This document shows, one piece after another, positions 1 through 10,667 of a stretch of 64,000 nt of DNA (position 1 is the stretch's first letter; each line of letters begins with the position of its first letter). The stretch spans positions 2,821,001 to 2,885,000 of the forward strand of contig NZ_CP054856.1 of NCBI RefSeq assembly GCF_018417475.1. The letters are read 5' to 3'. The DNA comes from Novosphingobium decolorationis (GTDB lineage Bacteria > Pseudomonadota > Alphaproteobacteria > Sphingomonadales > Sphingomonadaceae). The position numbers and the translations under genes were made by a program. Below the pieces are notes generated by a model that was not told the DNA's origin, made no database searches, and was given only the letters and a program-made list of their open reading frames with translations.

Positions 1-951
1 GCGCAGGGTATTCGTGGTGTCCTTGCGCACGCGGTAGCGCAGCAGCGGCTCGTCGTAGACGAAAGCCTCGATCCGGCCCTCGCGCAGGGCCGCAAGGCCG
101 CTCTCGATGTCGGGATAGCCGGTAAAGGCGATGCCCTCGCTGGAGAGCCATTCATCGCTTGCAGACGCGCGGATCGAGCCGACCGAGGCCACGGCGAGGT
201 CCTCCGGCCCGCCGATCGCGCCGGTCAGTCGCCCGCTCGTCAGCGAGGAGGCGATCATGCCGGTGAAGGTCGAAATGATCAGGATTGCCGCGAACATCCA
301 GACCAGCGCGATGGCCTTGCCCGCCGCCGTCCTGGGCGCCTTGTCGCCATAGCCCACCGTGGTCATCGTCACCGCGGAGAACCAGAATCCGGCAAACAGG
401 CCGCGCGGGCCGGGCGCAAATTCCTCGGCGTTGTGGCGCCGCTCGACCAGCCAGAACAGGAGCCCCACCACCAGCAGCAGCGCGCATAGCGCCAGAATCG
501 CCTGAAGGAACTGGAGCGTGAAGAAGTTGCGCAGGAGCGAAAGCCAGGCCGGCGGCGCCTTGGGCACGGCGATGCCGAAGCCGGTGGCGTAGAAGGGGTG
601 GGTGAAGTCGACCTGCTCCTCGCGCGCGGCCGTCACCGTGAGCGCACCCACGCTGGCGTCATAGCGCCCGTCGGCCACCCCATCGACCAGACCGGCCAGG
701 TCGCTCTCGACGAACGTGTACTCGTAGCCCCGCTGCTCGGCGATTTCACGCCACATGTCGATGGCAAGGCCCGACCAGGTACCATCGCCGTCCTTCATCA
801 CGAAGGGCGGGGCTACGCGCGTCGCGACGGTCAGGCTCTGCCCGGTCTCCTGCGCCCGGGCAGGCAGGGCCGAGAGGCAGGAGGCGAGTGCCAGGAAGAC
901 CGCGAGAAGGGAAAGCAGGGCAGGCGGTGTCTTCACTGGCAGGCGGGGCAT
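1..951 (-). CDS. Ligand-gated K+ channel with periplasmic solute-binding domain (partial)
   Basis: 317 codons are visible before the window edge cuts the C-terminus. The start ATG at 951 opens a signal peptide (hydrophobic core ending near ALPARAQ), followed by a periplasmic solute-binding lobe, a membrane segment, a pore loop with the K+ selectivity filter TTVGYGD, a second membrane segment, and the start of a second binding lobe. This order (S1 lobe, TM, P-loop, TM, S2 lobe) is that of prokaryotic glutamate-receptor channels such as GluR0. A small periplasmic ligand probably gates K+ flow. The ligand cannot be read from the sequence. It is separated by about 50 bp from the minus-strand acyl-CoA ligase upstream. 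Confidence 0.85.
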   Translation of the reverse strand, partial: MPRLPVKTPPALLSLLAVFLALASCLSALPARAQETGQSLTVATRVAPPFVMKDGDGTWSGLAIDMWREIAEQRGYEYTFVESDLAGLVDGVADGRYDASVGALTVTAAREEQVDFTHPFYATGFGIAVPKAPPAWLSLLRNFFTLQFLQAILALCALLLVVGLLFWLVERRHNAEEFAPGPRGLFAGFWFSAVTMTTVGYGDKAPRTAAGKAIALVWMFAAILIISTFTGMIASSLTSGRLTGAIGGPEDLAVASVGSIRASASDEWLSSEGIAFTGYPDIESGLAALREGRIEAFVYDEPLLRYRVRKDTTNTLR

Positions 952-998
952 GTGCACTCCGTGATGGGCCGCGACTGCGGCCGGGAGCGCCCATCCTG

Positions 999-2804
999 TC
1001 AGCTGCGGTAAAGGGCGTCCAGACGCGCGCCGTAGCGTTCCTTGAGCTTGTGGCGGCGGATCTTGAGGCTGGGGGTCAGTTCCTCGTTCTCGATCGCGAA
1101 GGGCTCGTCGGCAAAGGCGAACTGGCGCACTTTCTCGATCACCGACATCTCGCGGTTGACCCGGTCGATGGCCTCGCGAATGGCCGCGCGGAAGGCGGGC
1201 AGGGCCTGGAGGGTGGCCAGATCGCCCTCCTCACCGTTCTCCTGCGCCCATTCGCGCGCCCAGTCCGCATCGGGCACGATCAGGCCCACGACGTAGGGAC
1301 GACGGTCGCCCGCGACCATGGCCTGCGCGATCTCGTTCTGGAGCGTGAGCATCGATTCGATCCGCTGGGGCGAGACGTTGTCGCCCTTGTCGTTGACGAT
1401 CATGTCCTTCTTGCGGTCGGTGATGCAGATGCGGCCCTTCTCGTCGATGTGGCCGATGTCGCCGGTGTGGAGCCAGCCGTTCTGGAGCGCGGCCTCGCTC
1501 GCGGCCGCGTTCTGCCAGTAGCCGTGCATGACCAGCTCGCCGCGCACGAGGATCTCGCCATCCTCGGCAATCTGCACTTCGGCGCCGCGCATCGGCGGGC
1601 CGACAGTGTCCATCTTGATCCCGGCGCGCGGGCGGTTGACCGAGATGACGGGGCCGCTCTCGGTCTGGCCGTAGCCCTGCAGGAGCGTGAGGCCCATCGC
1701 CTCGAAGAAGATGCCGATCTCGGGGTTGAGCGGCGCGCCGCCCGACACGAGCGCCTTCATCCGCCCGCCGAACTTGGCGCGGATCTTGGGGCGCAGCGTA
1801 CGCTCGAGCAGTGCGTCGAGCGGGTAGTCGGTCAGGCGCCGTTTGCCGGCGGCCTTGCGCATGGCGACCGCGATGGCCTGGTCCATCATCCACTTGGCCG
1901 CGCCGCCCTGCTTCTCGATCTGTTTCATGATCTTGGTGCGCAGAACCTCGAACAGGCGCGGCACGACGACCATGATCGTGGGGCCGACCTCCTCGATGTT
2001 GGCGGCGAGCTTTTCCAGCCCTTCGGCGTAGTAGATCTGGCCGCCGAGGCCGATCGGGAAGATCTCGCCCGCGGTGTGCTCGTAGGCGTGGCTCAGCGGC
2101 AGGAAGGAGAGGAAGACCTCGGGACGGTCGAGGTGGAAGTCGTCGAGGATGACCTGCGTGGTGCCCGCGATGTTGGTGAGCAGCATGCCGTGGTGCTGGC
2201 GCACCCCGCGCGGCGCGCCGCCCGTGCCGCTGGTGTAGATGATGCAGGCGAGGCTGTCGCGCCCGATGGAGACAAGGCGCGCCTCCACCGCCGCGCGCGC
2301 GGCCTGCGCATCGCCCGTCAGCATGTCGTCCCACAAGGAAGTCGCGAAGTTGCCGCCCTGCAGGCTGGGGAGAGCCTCCATGCCCACGACATGGCGGCAC
2401 AAGTCGGTCTGGACGATGGCGGGAAGCAGCGGCTTTGCCAGCTTCGCGCTCGACACGATGGCTGCGCAGGCGCCCGAATTTTCAAGGATATGCGTATGAT
2501 CGCGGGTGGTGTTGGTGGTGTAGGTGGGCACCGTCACGCAGCCCGCGGCCATGATCGCCAGGTCGGCGAGGCACCACTCGGGCCGGTTCTCCGAGACGAT
2601 CAATACGCGCTCGCCGTCGCGCAGGCCCCGCGCGCGCAGGCCCTCGGCCAGGAGGCAGACTCGCCGCGCGGCCTCGGCCCAGCTGATCGAGGTCCATTCG
2701 CCCTCGCGCTTGGCCCAGAGCATGGGCGCCTCGCCCAGCGCATCGGCGCGGGCCAGGAACAGCGATACGACGTTGGCGCACCTGTCGAATTCGACAAGAT
2801 CCAT
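999..2804 (-). CDS. AMP-dependent long-chain acyl-CoA synthetase/ligase
   Basis: 601 residues from the ATG at 2804 (MDLVEFDR); the reading frame stays open upstream but enters a repeat, so the longer form is rejected. The AMP-binding signature is seen as IIYTSGTGGAPRGV, followed by the GYGQTESGP motif and the adenylate-forming core LHTGDIGHIDEKG with ITDRKKDMI. This is the FadD15/ACSL subgroup, which activates long-chain fatty acids with ATP and CoA. Chain-length preference is not readable. One copy of the 113-bp intergenic repeat lies upstream, between it and ggt. Confidence 0.9.
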   Translation of the reverse strand: MDLVEFDRCANVVSLFLARADALGEAPMLWAKREGEWTSISWAEAARRVCLLAEGLRARGLRDGERVLIVSENRPEWCLADLAIMAAGCVTVPTYTTNTTRDHTHILENSGACAAIVSSAKLAKPLLPAIVQTDLCRHVVGMEALPSLQGGNFATSLWDDMLTGDAQAARAAVEARLVSIGRDSLACIIYTSGTGGAPRGVRQHHGMLLTNIAGTTQVILDDFHLDRPEVFLSFLPLSHAYEHTAGEIFPIGLGGQIYYAEGLEKLAANIEEVGPTIMVVVPRLFEVLRTKIMKQIEKQGGAAKWMMDQAIAVAMRKAAGKRRLTDYPLDALLERTLRPKIRAKFGGRMKALVSGGAPLNPEIGIFFEAMGLTLLQGYGQTESGPVISVNRPRAGIKMDTVGPPMRGAEVQIAEDGEILVRGELVMHGYWQNAAASEAALQNGWLHTGDIGHIDEKGRICITDRKKDMIVNDKGDNVSPQRIESMLTLQNEIAQAMVAGDRRPYVVGLIVPDADWAREWAQENGEEGDLATLQALPAFRAAIREAIDRVNREMSVIEKVRQFAFADEPFAIENEELTPSLKIRRHKLKERYGARLDALYRS

Positions 2805-2992
2805 GGGCTCGGAAATCCTCTCTGCCTTGTACCGGGCTTGTACCGGGCCCGCGCACGTAGACTGTGCCGGGCGTGCTTCTCGGATCAAACGCTTAGGCCG
2901 CGCAATCGGTTGCGGCAAGCGGGCAGGGGGATTGTCAGAAAGGTCGCAAGGCGGACACGGGCTGTCGCTTGGAGGGGGTAGAAGACGAATTT

Positions 2993-3106
2993 CCGGGGGC
3001 CATCGCCCTCGGGCTCCCCAAACTGTAGGCCTCACCTTACGTGCGCGGCCTTTGCAGTGGGAGGTGAGGTCGCCCATTTGGGGGTCAAGGGGCGATGGCC
3101 CCTTGA
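2993..3106 (-). repeat. Structured 3'-UTR repeat, copy R1
   Basis: Read on the minus strand it begins 13 bp after the ggt stop with CAAGGGGCCATCGCCCCTTG (perfect 8-bp stem, CATC loop), continues through a CTCACC/GGTGAG inner inverted repeat and ends with the second hairpin (GATG loop). The second hairpin has one mismatched stem pair here. See copy R2 for the cleanest example. Confidence 0.9.
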
Positions 3107-3119
3107 ATCATGTCTCTTC

Positions 3120-4931
3120 CTACTCGTGCGCGCCGTTGAGGCTGTTCTTGCGGCGCTTGATCACGGTCACGTTGCCCAGCGTATCCATCCCCACGCCTTC
3201 GCTGCGCGGATCGGCCGCGCCCAGCCACTGGCCATTGACCTTCTCGACCGCGTTGGCCTTGAGGCCCAGCGGCGCGATCTTGACGTTCTCGCCCAGCGCC
3301 TGGAGCGCGGGGAGCATGGCTTCAAGCTCGGTGCCCTCTTCGAGCGTCGCGGTCTTTGAGCCCGGCGCGTAGACGAGGCCCAGCGCGATGGCGTCCTGCG
3401 CGGAGAGGTTCCAGTCGATCACGCCGATGATGGCCTTGGCGATCTGGCAGATGATGGTGGAGCCGCCCGCGGCCCCGATGGCCAGGCGCACCGAGCCGTC
3501 GGGGGCATAGACGATGGTGGGTGACATCGAGCTGCGCGGCCGCTTGCCGCCTTCCACCCGGTTGGCGACGAGATAGCCGTCTTGGCTCGGCACCGGGTCG
3601 AAATCGGGTAGCTCGTTGTTGAGGAGAAAGCCCGAGGCGGCGATGCCCGATCCGAAGTAGCCGTTGATGGTGGTGGTCACCTGCGCGACGTTGCCCTGCT
3701 TGTCGACGACGGCAAGGTCGCTCGTGCCCGGATCGTCGCGGAAGGGGACGCGCTGGCGCGCGGGCGCACCCTCGGGCGTGCCGGGCTCGATCACCTGCAT
3801 CGTGCGCGCCGGATCGATCCGGGCCGAACGGCGGGCGAGGTAGGCTGGGTCGAGCAGGCCCTTGACCGGGATACCCACGAAGTCGGGGTCGGCCATGTAG
3901 AGGTTGCGGTCGGCGTAGGCGAGGCGCTCGGATTCGGCGAGGAGGTGCCAGGAGACCGGGTTGTCCTTGCCCAGGGCCTTCATGTCGAAACGTTCGAGCT
4001 GCTTCAAGATCATCAGCACGGTCAGGCCCCCCGAAGAGGGCGGGCCCATCGAGCAGACCTTGTAGCCTCGGTAGTCGTCGCAGACCGAGGGGCGTTCCTT
4101 CGCCTCGTACCCGGCGAGGTCGTCAGTGGTGATCGGCGAGGAGACGGGCTCGGCGCTGTTGAGCGCGTGGACGATGCTCTGCGCGATATCGCCCTTGTAG
4201 AAGGGCTCGGGCCCTTCGGCGGCGAGGCGTTCGAGCGTCTCGGCCAGGGCCGGTGTCTTGAGCGTCGAGCCGATGGCGACGGCCTCCCCACCCGGGAAAT
4301 AGGTGTCCTTGGCCCAGCCGGTCACGTGGCGGCTGTAGAGATTGAGGCCGTTGTGGAGGCGGTCGGTCACCACGAACCCCTCGCGGGCGAGCGCGATGGC
4401 CGGCGCGAAGAGATCGGCCCAGGGCAGCGTGCCCCACTGCGCGTGGGCCTTGGCCATGGCGGCGAGCGCACCGGGCACGCCCGAACTCAGCGCACCCTGG
4501 TAGATCTCGCGGCCCGGGCGGCGTTCGCCGTTGGCATCGAGGAACCAGCTTTCGTCGGCGGCACCCGGCGCGGTCTCGCGCCCGTCGATGGTGGCGATCG
4601 AACCGTCGGCCGCGCCGTGGCGGACCCAGAACAGGCCGCCGCCAATCCCCGAATTCTGCGGCTCGACCACGTTCAATGCAAGCATCGTCGCGATGGCGGC
4701 ATCGGTCGCGCTGCCGCCGCGGTTGAGGATCTCGACGCCCGCGGCGGCCGCGCGCGGGTCGGCCGCGCTGACCACGCCGATCCCGGTACCGTCGCGGTTC
4801 TGCGCGGCAGGGGGCGGTGTCTGCATCTCGGCAGGCGCGGTGGCGGTGCAGCCTGCGGTGCCCACAAGAAGGGCAAGCGAGGCGGAAAGGGCGAAGGGCG
4901 TGCGCAGGACGGCGAGGGAATTTCGAAGCAT
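3120..4931 (-). CDS. ggt: Gamma-glutamyltransferase (lipoprotein)
   Basis: 603 residues. The N-terminus is a lipoprotein signal with lipobox LVGTAGC, so the enzyme is probably anchored in the periplasm or outer membrane. The body is a typical Ntn-hydrolase GGT: the autocleavage threonine is probably in GTSDLAVVDKQGN, and the C-terminal GGKRPRSSMSPTIV block is the small-subunit substrate loop. It cleaves the gamma-glutamyl bond of glutathione and transfers or hydrolyses the glutamyl group. Its stop is 13 bp from repeat R1, and its start lies 11 bp downstream of the pyrD stop, suggesting cotranscription. Confidence 0.92.
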   Translation of the reverse strand: MLRNSLAVLRTPFALSASLALLVGTAGCTATAPAEMQTPPPAAQNRDGTGIGVVSAADPRAAAAGVEILNRGGSATDAAIATMLALNVVEPQNSGIGGGLFWVRHGAADGSIATIDGRETAPGAADESWFLDANGERRPGREIYQGALSSGVPGALAAMAKAHAQWGTLPWADLFAPAIALAREGFVVTDRLHNGLNLYSRHVTGWAKDTYFPGGEAVAIGSTLKTPALAETLERLAAEGPEPFYKGDIAQSIVHALNSAEPVSSPITTDDLAGYEAKERPSVCDDYRGYKVCSMGPPSSGGLTVLMILKQLERFDMKALGKDNPVSWHLLAESERLAYADRNLYMADPDFVGIPVKGLLDPAYLARRSARIDPARTMQVIEPGTPEGAPARQRVPFRDDPGTSDLAVVDKQGNVAQVTTTINGYFGSGIAASGFLLNNELPDFDPVPSQDGYLVANRVEGGKRPRSSMSPTIVYAPDGSVRLAIGAAGGSTIICQIAKAIIGVIDWNLSAQDAIALGLVYAPGSKTATLEEGTELEAMLPALQALGENVKIAPLGLKANAVEKVNGQWLGAADPRSEGVGMDTLGNVTVIKRRKNSLNGAHE

Positions 4932-4942
4932 TGCGCGGGAGG

Positions 4943-5998
4943 CTATTCGCTTCCGACCGCCTCGGCAATGGTGGTGAAGCCATCGCGCTTCATCAGCGTT
5001 TCCAGCCCCTTGCAGATGTGCTTGGCGATATAGGGGCCTTCGTAGACCATCGCGCTGTAGAGCTGGACGAGGCTGGCGCCCGCGCGGATGCGGGCCCAGG
5101 CATCCTCGGCGGTGGCGATGCCGCCCACGCCGATCAGCGGCAGCGCGCCGCCGGTCGCCCTGCGGAAATCCCGCAGGCGCTGCTGGGCCAGGTCCTTGAG
5201 CGGTGCGCCCGACAGGCCGCCACCTTCGCCCGCGTGCGCAGAGGCCAGCGGCGGGCGCGAGATGGTGGTGTTCGAGACGATCAGCGCGCCCAGCTTGCGC
5301 TCGATGGCGATGCGCGCGATCGCGTCGATGTCGGCGGGCTCGAGATCGGGGGCGACCTTGAGGAAGACGGGCGGGGCCTTGACCGGGCAGACCTCGTCAC
5401 GCGCCGCGATGACGCCGTCGAGCAGGCCGGTCAGCGCCGATTCGTCCTGCAACGCGCGCAGGCCCGGCGTGTTCGGGCTGGAGATGTTGACCGCAAGGTA
5501 GGTGGCGTAAGGCGCCATCATGCGCGCCATGGTCGCGTAGTCGGCGACGCGGTCGGTCGAATCCTTGTTGGCGCCGATGTTGATCCCCACCACGCCCGGG
5601 CGCGCGGCGCGGGCCGAAAGGCGCTTGCGGGCCGCCTGGCCACCGCCATTGTTGAACCCCATGCGGTTGATCACCGCGCGGTCCTCTTCGAGCCGGAAGA
5701 GGCGCGGCTTGGGATTGCCCGGCTGGGGCAGGGGCGTGATCGAGCCGACCTCGGCAAACCCGAAACCCAGCTTCAGGAGCGCGTCGGGCACCTCGCCGTC
5801 CTTGTCGAACCCGGCGGCCATGCCGACCGGATTGGGAAAGGCAATGCCGGCCACTTCGCTCGCCAGTGCCGGATGGGGCGCAGGGGCGGGCAGGAAGCGG
5901 GCCATCGCGAGCGTGCGCAGCGCGATGCCATGTGCCGATTCGGCGTCGAATCGAAAAAGGGCGGGGCGAAGGGCTTTGTAGGTCACAGCCGCGCTCAT
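4943..5998 (-). CDS. pyrD: Dihydroorotate dehydrogenase (quinone), class 2
   Basis: 351 residues from the ATG at 5998 (MSAAVTYKALRP); a further in-frame ATG 24 bp upstream is less like the family start. Seen motifs are GFDKDGEVPDALLKLGFGF near the N-terminus, NRMGFNNGG, VNISSPNTPGLR with the class 2 catalytic serine region, and the FMN-phosphate motif IGVGGI. The N-terminal extension is that of membrane-associated class 2 enzymes, which pass electrons to ubiquinone in the fourth step of pyrimidine synthesis. It leads a probable transcript with ggt. Confidence 0.95.
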   Translation of the reverse strand: MSAAVTYKALRPALFRFDAESAHGIALRTLAMARFLPAPAPHPALASEVAGIAFPNPVGMAAGFDKDGEVPDALLKLGFGFAEVGSITPLPQPGNPKPRLFRLEEDRAVINRMGFNNGGGQAARKRLSARAARPGVVGINIGANKDSTDRVADYATMARMMAPYATYLAVNISSPNTPGLRALQDESALTGLLDGVIAARDEVCPVKAPPVFLKVAPDLEPADIDAIARIAIERKLGALIVSNTTISRPPLASAHAGEGGGLSGAPLKDLAQQRLRDFRRATGGALPLIGVGGIATAEDAWARIRAGASLVQLYSAMVYEGPYIAKHICKGLETLMKRDGFTTIAEAVGSE

Positions 5999-6059
5999 AG
6001 CCGCGTTGCGCGAAGGCCACAAATCTTTCGTCTAACAACAATTGTCAGCAAAAAAGCGT

Positions 6060-6222
6060 TCTTAGCCCGCACCCTCCCGCAGCACCATGTCGCAAATCTA
6101 CAATTCCTGAACGGCGCCTCAGCCTACATGGGATGCGCGACCCGAAGGGCTCGTAGCGGGATGCGCACGAGTTCTTTATACCTTGAGGCGGCTTTCTGCA
6201 TCGGCGGAAAGCCGCCCTTTTT
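6060..6222 (+). ncRNA. Candidate small RNA ending at an orphan terminator
   Basis: Between the pyrD start and the intron lies a stretch with no credible ORF that ends in a strong plus-strand rho-independent terminator. A terminator with no upstream gene on its strand implies a short transcript. The 5' end is a guess; a TTGTCA-like element lies near 6040. A CTCGT/ACGAG inverted repeat near 6150-6172 could form a hairpin. I do not recognise an Rfam family. The alternative is that the terminator is a relic of a lost gene. Confidence 0.35.
6187..6222 (+). terminator. Rho-independent terminator used as intron target
   Basis: Perfect 10-bp stem GGCGGCTTTC / GAAAGCCGCC followed by a run of five T, then the intron 5' end GTGTG immediately. 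Insertion directly after a terminator hairpin is the known target habit of bacterial class C group II introns. Confidence 0.85.
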
Positions 6223-8132
6223 GTGTGCCGGGCACGGCGTTGATGCAGGAGGTGTAAGTCCTTTGCAGGCCTGCTGGTGGGAACTGCTAGCTGAAGGCAA
6301 CTGCGTCGCCGCGAGGCGGGGTGGGGAGGAAGCCGGAGGCAAAGCTCGGAGCTGACGAACAGGAATCGGATAGAAGGCCGGTGCGGCGGGATAACCCAGC
6401 AATGGATGGGGATGTCCGATAGCCAGACAGACGCGCGCATTGGTAAATCCGGCAGCGACCGAGTGAAGGATCAACGTCTTACCCCGGGAGATCTCCTGGC
6501 CTCTCCGGACGATCCGGAGAACAGCGGCAGTGATGTTGCTGGATGGGCCCGGAGAAGTCAGCAGCGGTCATAGTAGCGGGCGCAAGCCGGCGAAGGACCA
6601 AATTCGGTACCCAAGGAGCAAGACTGGGCACATTCGATGGGTGTGGAGCGGCAGCAAGGTAGCGGGAAGCAGCAGGACTTCTTCGATGAAGCCCTGAAGG
6701 CATCGCTTGGCCACGACGTCACCGGCAAAGGCGGAACTGGCGCTGGGACGATCGAGGAGCGGCAATCACCCACGGCATGGGCCGAGCCCCTCGCCTTGAC
6801 GCGTTACGTGATGGAGGAGGTGGCCAGCTCGGCCAACCTGAACCAAGCCTACAAGCGGGTGAAAGCGAACAAGGGGGCGCCGGGCGTGGACGGGATGACC
6901 GTCCCCGACCTGCGTGACTGGATTGCAGGAAACCGTGAGAGGCTGATCGCCTCGTTACTCGACGGTACTTACCGTCCAAGCCTGGTGCGCGGAGTTGAAA
7001 TTCCCAAACCCGGCGGGAAAGGAGTGCGCCAGCTGGGCATTCCGACGGCTGTCGACCGGCTGGTACAACAGGCGATACTGCAAGTCCTGGATCCCGTCCT
7101 TGATCCGACATTCTCGGCATCGAGTTTTGGGTTCCGCCCCGGACGCGGCGCACACGATGCGCTGCGTCAGGCCCGGGACTATGTGCGGGACGGCTATGCG
7201 ATCGTCGTAGACCTCGACCTGGAGAAATTCTTTGATCGGGTGAACCACGACATCGTCATGGCCCGTCTGGCCCGGCACATCGCCGACCCACGCCTGCTCG
7301 TCATCATCCGCCGGTTTCTACAGGCCGGGATGCTGTCGGGTGGTGTGCACGTCGAACGGCAGGAGGACCCCGCAAGGCGGCCCTCTCTCGCCGCTGATCG
7401 CTAACCTCATTCTGGATGACCTCGACAAGGAGCTCGAACGCCGGGGCCACCGGTTCTGCCGCTACGCCGACGACTGTAACATCTATGTACGGTCACAGGC
7501 AGCGGGGGAGCGCGTCATGGCTTCGGTTACCGCCTTGCTGGAAGGCAAGCTCCGACTCCGCGTCAATCAGGCCAAGAGCGCGGTTGCACACGTCCGGGAA
7601 CGTACCTTCCTCGGCCACCGTCTGACAGCGGGAGGCTTTTTGAGCATAGCGAACAAAAGTCTCACGCGGCTGAAGGAGCGGCTCAGGGCGATTACGCGCC
7701 GCAACCGAGGCATCAGCCTCGCGGCGATGATCGCACAGACCAATGCCTTCACTACAGGGTGGGTCACCTACTACCGACACGCCCGGGCTCAGACGGTTTT
7801 GCGCGAGATCGACAGCTGGCTCCGGCGCAAGCTTCGCTGCGTCCGGCTCAAACAGTGCAAGCGCACCATGACGATCGCCACTTTCTTAAGGGAAAACGGC
7901 GTCCCAGAATGGCAGGCTTGGATCTTCGCGCTCTCGGGAAAGGGCTGGTGGCGCCTGTCGGGCAGCCCTCAGGCCGCCCACGGCATGCCCAACGCATGGT
8001 TCGATCAGGCAGGTCTCTCAAGCCTCGCTCTCCAACATGCCGCCTTAAACCGTACCGGAAACCGCCGTGATACGCAGTACGTACGTCCGGTGGTGTGAGA
8101 GGGGGGCGCCGTGAGGCGCCCCCCTACTCGAT
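6223..8132 (+). mobile_element. Group II intron (probably class C), about 1.9 kb
   Basis: The 5' end GTGTG matches the GUGYG consensus and follows the T-run of a terminator. Domain I-like sequence (GGAGGTGTAAGTCC, GAAGGCAACTG, CGCCGCGAGGCGG) lies at 6250-6340. The reverse transcriptase ORF is in the domain IV position. Domain V is seen at about 8054-8090 as a stem ACCGCC/GGTGGT with an inner TACG/CGTA stem. Domain VI is a GGGGGGCGCC/GGCGCCCCCC hairpin followed by CTACTCGAT. The 3' boundary at 8132 is inferred from the end consensus. The frameshifted reverse transcriptase suggests it no longer moves by itself. Confidence 0.85.
6637..8098 (+). pseudogene. Group II intron reverse transcriptase/maturase, frameshifted
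   Basis: The first part (6637-7404) carries RT domains 0-4, including GVDGMTVPDL, PKPGGKGVRQLGIPT and FGFRPGRGAHDA. A frame change near 7361-7370, at the expected ERQEGTPQGGPLSPL block, moves the rest to another frame (7340-8098). That part holds the catalytic FCRYADDCNIYV box, the thumb and the maturase X domain. No HNH endonuclease domain follows, which fits class C. The shift needs one base gained or two lost. Neither half alone would be active, so it is called a pseudogene unless frameshifting rescues it. Confidence 0.85.
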
Positions 8133-8271
8133 TATGACCGTGTGTGCGCATTTTGCATCCAGGCGGCGCGGGCGACGGTCTGCGCCCCATTGAAAACCGC
8201 GGCGTCCTGCGCTAGTTGAATTGGAGAGATTTAATCCAGTTTAACCCTCGGGTGCGAGAAGTCCTTTAGCG

Positions 8272-8679
8272 ATGCGCTTGTCCAGCATGGCCGACTACGC
8301 TGTTGTCATCATGTCCGCCGCCGCGCGGCATTGCGGCGGCGTGCGCATCAGCGCGGGGCAACTGGCCGAGGAAACCGGCCTTCCCGGACCCACGGTGCAG
8401 AAACTGGTGAGCAAGCTCAGCGCGGCGGGGCTCATGCGCTCCTCGCGCGGGGCCGGTGGCGGTCTCAAGCTGGCGCGCCCGCCCGCCGCAATAACGATAG
8501 CCGACATTGTCGAAGCGGTGGAGGGGCCGATCGCGCTCACCGCCTGCATCGAAGAGGGCAAGCATGACTGCACGCTGGAGGGGCAATGCACGGTTCGCCC
8601 CCACTGGCCGCAGGTCAATGCGGCCCTGCGCGGGGCATTGGCACAGGTGCCCCTCACCCAGTTCGTCGAGGAAGCATAA
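8272..8679 (+). CDS. Rrf2-family Fe-S regulator of the suf operon
   Basis: 135 residues. An N-terminal winged helix (MRLSSMADYAVVIM, then the recognition region) is followed by three cysteines, TACIEEGKHDCTLEGQC, spaced as in IscR/SUF-type Rrf2 proteins that bind a Fe-S cluster. It directly precedes sufB with no gap, so it very likely senses Fe-S status and controls this operon. An AT-richer stretch (TTGAATTGGAGAGATTTAATC) at about 8216-8236 is a possible promoter or operator, but no palindrome stands out. Confidence 0.9.
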   Translation: MRLSSMADYAVVIMSAAARHCGGVRISAGQLAEETGLPGPTVQKLVSKLSAAGLMRSSRGAGGGLKLARPPAAITIADIVEAVEGPIALTACIEEGKHDCTLEGQCTVRPHWPQVNAALRGALAQVPLTQFVEEA

Positions 8680-10181
<1,502 letters not shown>

Positions 10182-10182
<1 letters not shown>

Positions 10183-10667
10183 TGACCGTGGAACGCAAGA
10201 CGCTGGGCGTAAGCCAGGGCGGGACCAGTGGCGGCAGCGACGTGCGCGCGACGTTCGCGCTGACGGGGGCACGCTATGAAAAGCTCAAGGAACGTGCGCG
10301 CGAACAGCGCCACCATCCCAGCGAGGCGCAGGCCGCGCTCTGGGCCGAACTGTCGGGTTCGAAGCTGGGCGGGGTCAAGTTCCTGCGCCAGGCGATCGTC
10401 GGCTCGGCGATCGTCGATTTCGCCTGCCCCTCGCGCTGGATCGCGGTGCTGCTGAGCCCCGAAGGCGCCAACGCCGAGGTCGCCACGTTGCAGGACGCCA
10501 AGCTGCGCCAGGTCGGCGTGCGCGTGCTGCGCTTTGCCGAGAGCGAAGTGCTCTCGGACACCGACGGCGTGGTCCAGGCGATCAGCGTCGAGGTCAACCG
10601 GCCCTTCGACAAGCGCGCCGCGCGCCGTGGCGGAGCCGGTGTCCAGATGGAGGACACCGAGGCATGA
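10182..10667 (+). CDS. DUF559 domain protein (Vsr/REase-fold like)
   Basis: 161 residues. The C-terminal 110 residues match the DUF559 pattern: LWAELSGSKLGGVKFLRQ, IVDFACPSRWIAVLL, then QDAKLRQVGVRVLRFAESEVL. DUF559 is related to very-short-patch-repair endonucleases and has a PD-(D/E)XK-like fold. The active-site acid following the strand is not obvious here (the usual EvDG-type motif reads AVLLSP), so catalysis is doubtful. It is embedded between sufB and sufC with 1-bp and 4-bp overlaps, so it is cotranscribed with Fe-S assembly. Its role there is unknown. Confidence 0.8.

Noticed and set aside
888..2981. Long open frame antisense to the acyl-CoA ligase
   Set aside because: Shadow of GC-rich third positions; the minus-strand gene has all family motifs.
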